A stretch of 33,513 bases of DNA from Myxococcales bacterium (lineage in GTDB: Bacteria; Myxococcota_A; Polyangia; GCA-2747355): contig JAGQIK010000095.1 in the NCBI GenBank assembly GCA_020431405.1, positions 1 through 33,513 of the forward strand, given 5' to 3'. How positions within the stretch are numbered: the first letter of the stretch is position 1; every line of letters starts with the position of its first letter. The notes beneath the pieces are model-generated. The model had not been told where the DNA came from. It saw only the letters and a list, made by a program, of their open reading frames with translations, and made no database searches. The position numbers and the translations under genes were made by a program. Of the stretch, positions 30,166 to 33,513 are shown piece by piece.

Positions 30166-31307
30166 ACCTCACGCTGTTTCTCAACCACCGCTGCAACCTG
30201 CGCTGCAGCTACTGCTACACCGGCGAGAAGAAGAACCAGCCGATGTCGCTCGCCACGGCGCGCCGCGCCGTCGACTTCGGCCTCGAGCAGACCGAAAGCG
30301 GCGTGCTGCTGCTGTCGATGTTCGGCGGCGAGCCGCTGCTCGAGAGCGCGCTGATCGCGTCGGTGGTCGACTACGCGCGCTCCGCCGCCGAGCGCGCCGG
30401 CGTGCGCGTCTACTTCGGCGTCGCGACCAACGCCACGGTGCTGTCCGAGCGAACACTCGCGCTGCTGCGCCGCGAGCGCTTTCAGGTGCAGGTCAGCATC
30501 GACGGCGTGGCGGCGGCGCACGACGCTACGCGACGCTTCGTCGCCGGTCGCAGCTCGCACGCGCTGGTGCAGCGCAACCTGCTGCGCCTGCTACACAGCG
30601 GTCTGCGCGTGCGTGTAACCGCCGTCATCGATCCCGCCAACGTCGAGCACCTCGGCGCGAGCTTCGACTATCTCGTCGACCTCGGCGCGCGGGTCATCAA
30701 CTTCGCGCCCAACTACAGCGGCGCCTGGGACGATGACGCCTGCGCCCGCTTCGAGCGCGCCCTGCGCGAGCTCGGCGAGCGCTACATCGCGCGCATGCGC
30801 GCTGGCCAAGACGTGCGGCTCGATCCGCTCAACGGCAAGATCGTCACGCATCTGTCGGGCGGCTTCAGCAGCGCCCAGCGCTGTCAGTTCGGCCAGCAGG
30901 AGCTCGCCGTGGCGCCGAGCGGCCGGCTCTACCCTTGCGATCGGCTGGTCAACCAAGACGACGACGCCTCGGTGTGCATCGGCTCGCTCGAGCGCGGCAT
31001 CGACCACGCGCTGCGCGACGCGCTCGTCGCCGAAAAGAACGCGCCCGACGAAGAATGCGCTGCCTGTCCGCTCAGCGAGCGCTGCATGCGCTGGTGTGGC
31101 TGCGCCAACTACGAGACCACGGGCAGCGTCGCCCATGTCTCGGCGGTGCAGTGCTGGTTCGAGCGCTGCTTCATCGCCGAGGCCGACCGCGTCGCCAACG
31201 TGCTCTACACCGAGGGCGTGCCGGCCTTCACGCGGCGCTTCTACCTGCCCAGCCTGAAGCTCGCCGCAGCACCCTCGCGACGCGCGGTGCGCCCACAACC
31301 GCGCTGA
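30162..31307 (+). CDS. radical SAM/SPASM protein-modifying enzyme
   Basis: A 381-residue iron-sulfur enzyme. The AdoMet cluster motif is Cys11/Cys15/Cys18 (CNLRCSYC) directly at the N-terminus, followed by MFGGEP (53-58) for AdoMet binding and the VSIDG strand (111-115). The C-terminal SPASM domain fits the family rule exactly. Cys241 precedes GX4C (Cys259), then CX2CX5CX3C at Cys299/302/308/312, then Cys331, with further Cys at 272, 314 and 336. It can therefore carry two auxiliary clusters. Relatives include PqqE, MftC and sulfatase maturases, which act on peptides. There is no separate peptide-recognition domain. Coupling to the PEH[YW]AGG lipoprotein makes that the likely substrate; the reaction is unknown. 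Confidence 0.93.
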   Translation: MNLTLFLNHRCNLRCSYCYTGEKKNQPMSLATARRAVDFGLEQTESGVLLLSMFGGEPLLESALIASVVDYARSAAERAGVRVYFGVATNATVLSERTLALLRRERFQVQVSIDGVAAAHDATRRFVAGRSSHALVQRNLLRLLHSGLRVRVTAVIDPANVEHLGASFDYLVDLGARVINFAPNYSGAWDDDACARFERALRELGERYIARMRAGQDVRLDPLNGKIVTHLSGGFSSAQRCQFGQQELAVAPSGRLYPCDRLVNQDDDASVCIGSLERGIDHALRDALVAEKNAPDEECAACPLSERCMRWCGCANYETTGSVAHVSAVQCWFERCFIAEADRVANVLYTEGVPAFTRRFYLPSLKLAAAPSRRAVRPQPR

Positions 31308-31361
31308 GGCTTCGGCGCCGGTCAGACGACGTATCGCGGACCTTCGTGCCATCATTGCGGC

Positions 31362-32144
31362 ATGGGACAAAGGGCGTTGATGATAGTGGCCGCGGCCGCG
31401 GCTTTGGTGCTGGCAGGCTGTCCCGGAGGCGGCACCACGACGCGTGGAGACAGCTCCGCGCCAGTGCCCGACGCGCCGCCCGGTAGCTGCGGCGTAGCCA
31501 ACTGCGCGGGCTGCTGTTCGGGCGGTGTCTGCTACGGCGGCACGGAGACGACACGCTGCGGAACGACAGGTGCGCTGTGTGTCGATTGCAGCGCTGCTGG
31601 TAGCTGCGTCTCGCAACGCTGCAGTCAGTGCACGCCGAGCTGCAGCGGCGTTGTCTGCGGCCAGGGCGATGGCTGCGGCGGAGCCTGCGTCGCCGGGTCG
31701 GGCTGCACGCCGTCGGCGTGCACGCCGGTTTGTGCGGGCAAGCCGTGCGGCGACGCCGATGGTTGCGGCAGCGTATGCGTGGCGGGGTCGGGCTGCACGT
31801 CGTGTACGCCGAGCTGCGCCGACGCGATCTGCGGCGCCGCCGATGGCTGCGGCGGAACCTGCGCCGCCGGTTCGGGATGCTGTCCGAGCTGCCCGCAGTT
31901 CAAGACCTGTCGGGCCAGCAACTGCGTCAACGATTGTTCGCTCAGCACGTTCAGCGACTGCGCCACGCAGCAAACGCTCGTCATCTGGTACGGCCCATCG
32001 GTCAAGATCTCGCAGGCTGCCACGGCCTGCCCGCAGGCGACGCACTTCGCGATCACCGTCAACGGACAGTTCGTCAACTACTACACCGCGGGCGGCGGCA
32101 CCGACTTCACAGTCAACTGCGGTCAAGCGCTGTTTCTGGAGTAG
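31362..32144 (+). CDS. Cys-rich repeat lipoprotein
   Basis: A 260-residue protein with signal VAAAAALVLAGC (lipid-modified Cys20), a short linker and a Cys-rich region (about residues 43-190). This includes three units of the type C.PSCSGVVCGQGDGCGGAC, the same repeat family as the protein at 392-1276. The last ~60 residues are a small beta-rich domain (TLVIWYGPSVKISQAATACPQATH). It is surface-displayed and disulfide-rich, with unknown function. The ATG at 31362 begins the signal; an ATG at 31380 is an alternative. It lies 54 bases after the radical SAM gene on the same strand; I see no specific functional link. Confidence 0.82.
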   Translation: MGQRALMIVAAAAALVLAGCPGGGTTTRGDSSAPVPDAPPGSCGVANCAGCCSGGVCYGGTETTRCGTTGALCVDCSAAGSCVSQRCSQCTPSCSGVVCGQGDGCGGACVAGSGCTPSACTPVCAGKPCGDADGCGSVCVAGSGCTSCTPSCADAICGAADGCGGTCAAGSGCCPSCPQFKTCRASNCVNDCSLSTFSDCATQQTLVIWYGPSVKISQAATACPQATHFAITVNGQFVNYYTAGGGTDFTVNCGQALFLE

Positions 32145-32148
32145 CCCG

Positions 32149-32676
32149 TCACAGGCGCGCGCGCTGTGCGAGCGCTATCTCGGTGGTCGCGTCGGCGAAG
32201 CGATCGATCTCCACCTCGTCGGCGGGCAGCTCCAGCCCCTCGACGGGATCGACGAGCTTGTCGGCGACGGCGAACAGGACATCGGGACGCACGCGCAGCA
32301 CGACGAGGGCCTGCGGGCCGCGCAGCGCGTCGAGCACCGCAGGCCAGTGCACCTCGCCGCGTGCCTCGAGCTTGCCGACTTCGAGCAGCAGCACGTCCGC
32401 GCGCGCGGCCGCGGCTCGGGCGATCCAGCTGCGGCCGAGCGCGATGGCCGTCTCGGCGAACGCGAAGTCGCAGATGTCGGGGCTATCCGTCGTGCGGCTC
32501 GCCAGCGTGCAGCGCTCACCCTCGAGAAGGTCGACGAGCTCGAAACCGTCGGCGAGCACGCGCTGCTCGAAGCCGCCAACACGAAGCCCCGCCGCGCGCC
32601 AGCGGGCCAGCACGCGCTCGGTGGCCGGTCCCTTGCCGTGGCGCGAACGGCCGACCATTGCAGCCCAGAGATTCAC
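32149..32676 (-). CDS. THEP1/DUF2478-like P-loop NTPase
   Basis: A 175-residue protein resembling nucleoside-triphosphatases of the THEP1/DUF2478 type. An N-terminal strand LWAAMVG leads into a P-loop-like GRSRHGKG (9-16). The family's VGGFEQRV and a following GFELVDLLEGER region come next, then a Walker-B-like strand DVLLLEVGKLEARG (about 100-113) before HWPAVLDAL. The P-loop has Gly, not Ser/Thr, after the lysine, which may impair activity. The GTG at 32676 is preferred over ATG 32658 because it keeps the first beta strand and has CGGAG upstream. It is divergent from the secreted-protein gene at 32777. Confidence 0.68.
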   Translation of the reverse strand: MNLWAAMVGRSRHGKGPATERVLARWRAAGLRVGGFEQRVLADGFELVDLLEGERCTLASRTTDSPDICDFAFAETAIALGRSWIARAAAARADVLLLEVGKLEARGEVHWPAVLDALRGPQALVVLRVRPDVLFAVADKLVDPVEGLELPADEVEIDRFADATTEIALAQRARL

Positions 32677-32776
32677 GCTCCGATATTGCGCGATCGCCAG
32701 CGGCGGCGCAAAGCGCATGCGCCAGCGCGAGGCGTGCGAAACGAGCCGTCTCGGCGGCGTGTTAGGATGCGCTCCC

Positions 32777-33461
32777 GTGCCGCGCATTCTCTCGTCAACG
32801 CTGCTGCTGCTGCTGCTGGTCGCCGCACCCACCAGCGCAAAACCCCCGCAGCGCCCGAAGGCTCCCAAGCCCCCCGCCGTCGACCTCGTGCGCCTGGTGC
32901 GCACCATCAGCTCGGTGCGATCGAGCGCGCTGACCGTCGCGCGCGCCTTTGGTGTCACCGCCAAGCGCGCCGCCGCCCTGGTGCCGCGCAGCGAGCCGAT
33001 CGATACGCGCTACCCCGCGCTGTCGCTGCCCGGCGATCTGCCCAAGGCCGACTACCCCAACCGCGCCGCGGTCGCGCGCCCGGTGCGGCTGTTCGGCAAG
33101 AAGGCCACAGCGCGCGTGCTCAGCGAGCTGCGCACGATCAAGGATCGCACGCGGCGCGCGGCGCTGCTCGGCAACCGCAAGGCGCGCATCGTCGTGATGC
33201 TGATGCTCGAGGGCATCAAACGACCGGCGCAGGCCGTCGCCCTCGCGCGCGTCGAGCGGCTGTTGCGCAAGCTCGGCGCCCGCACGCTCGGCAGCGGCCG
33301 CCTGGGCGTCTGCGGCAAGGCGGGGCCGTGGTGCTACACGCGCGCGCTGCTGATCGACGCGCACAAGGGTCACTACCGCGTACGTGCACCTCGAGCTGTC
33401 GCACCCGGCGCGCAGCAAGGCCGCGCGCGTGCGCGGCATCAAGCTCGTACGCTGGCCCTAG
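32777..33461 (+). CDS. secreted protein with apparent 1-base frameshift
   Basis: Starting at GTG 32777, a signal peptide with six leucines (LLLLLLVAAPTSA, CTG repeats) is followed by a basic Pro/Lys linker and an alpha/beta domain. That domain includes VRLFGKKATARVLSELRTIKDRTR, VMLMLEGIKRPAQAVALARVE and GVCGKAGPWCYTRALLIDAHKGHY. In this frame the sequence becomes Arg/Ala-rich after about 33377 and stays open to the window edge. In the +1 frame, from 33381, it reads YVHLELSHPARSKAARV and stops at TAG 33459-33461. Removing one C near 33376-33379 would join the two as HYAYVHLELS. The second stop shares CTAG with the neighbouring gene end, supporting it as the true end. This is a sequencing error or a real mutation. 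The family is unknown. Confidence 0.65.
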
Positions 33462-33513
33462 GACCTGCGCACCTTCCGACCAGCGAGCGCGTCGACGATG
33501 CAGCGCGCGAGCT
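33458..33513 (-). CDS. C-terminal end of a gene entering from the right
   Basis: On the minus strand the last 17 codons read LARCIVDALAGRKVRRS, ending with TAG at 33460-33458. The composition is typical of a protein C-terminus. The stop overlaps the convergent gene's stop in CTAG, the same geometry as at 13720-13723. The family cannot be determined. Confidence 0.55.
   Translation of the reverse strand, partial: LARCIVDALAGRKVRRS

Noticed and set aside
30591-32126. A 511-codon minus-strand open frame across the radical SAM gene and the Cys-rich lipoprotein
   Set aside because: Shadow of two well-supported plus-strand genes and low-complexity in composition.
32804-32821. CTG repeat considered as a phase-variable microsatellite
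   Set aside because: It encodes the leucine core of a signal peptide, a common cause of CTG runs in GC-rich genomes; a similar run occurs in the signal of the Ppx/GppA-like protein.

Overview
The window is a very GC-rich, gene-dense bacterial chromosome segment with no rRNA, tRNA, CRISPR array or insertion sequence that I can see. Many exported lipoproteins have cysteine-rich repeats or Asp/Ala-rich linkers. There is also an atypical Ser/Thr protein kinase, a MopE-like protein and frequent GTG starts. Together these suggest a member of the Myxococcota or a related deltaproteobacterial lineage. That assignment is inference; no marker RNA is present.

Layout. Positions 1-391 hold a possible gene end and a C-rich spacer. 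On the minus strand, 2802 to 392 carries a hypothetical protein, a LURP-one-related (LOR) protein, a GNAT acetyltransferase and a Cys-rich repeat lipoprotein. Minus 8985 to 2858 is the 2-oxoglutarate dehydrogenase operon sucA-sucB-lpd, ending in a translationally coupled GNAT acetyltransferase. Minus 11858 to 9051 encodes a hemerythrin-like protein and a membrane-anchored DUF255/thioredoxin-fold protein. A plus-strand aldehyde dehydrogenase (12092-13723) converges, sharing a CTAG stop, on a minus-strand kinase-lipoprotein pair (16025 to 13720). Divergent from the kinase is a FeoA-FeoB fusion behind a Fur-box-like site. It is followed by a DUF4178 protein, a small protein and a membrane-embedded aminopropyltransferase (18695-22597).

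The region 22592-25195 holds an ARPP-1-like exported protein flanked by a duplicated ~40-bp element, an exported Ppx/GppA-family protein, and a 57-residue zinc-ribbon protein with a strong ribosome binding site. A large MopE-like Cys-rich lipoprotein is on the minus strand (26946 to 25225).

The most interesting stretch is 27092-31307, all on the plus strand. It encodes a di-haem cytochrome c lipoprotein of the CCP/MauG type, two tandem paralogous lipoproteins, a Tat-signal lipoprotein with two PEH[YW]AGG repeats, and a radical SAM/SPASM enzyme overlapping it by ATGA. I read this as a candidate uncharacterised peptide or lipoprotein modification system. The small protein would be modified in the cytoplasm, exported by Tat and displayed on a membrane. 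A sigma-54-like promoter candidate lies directly upstream of the last pair.

The window ends with a second Cys-rich repeat lipoprotein, a THEP1/DUF2478-like NTPase on the minus strand, a secreted protein gene with an apparent 1-base frameshift near 33377, and the C-terminus of a minus-strand gene.
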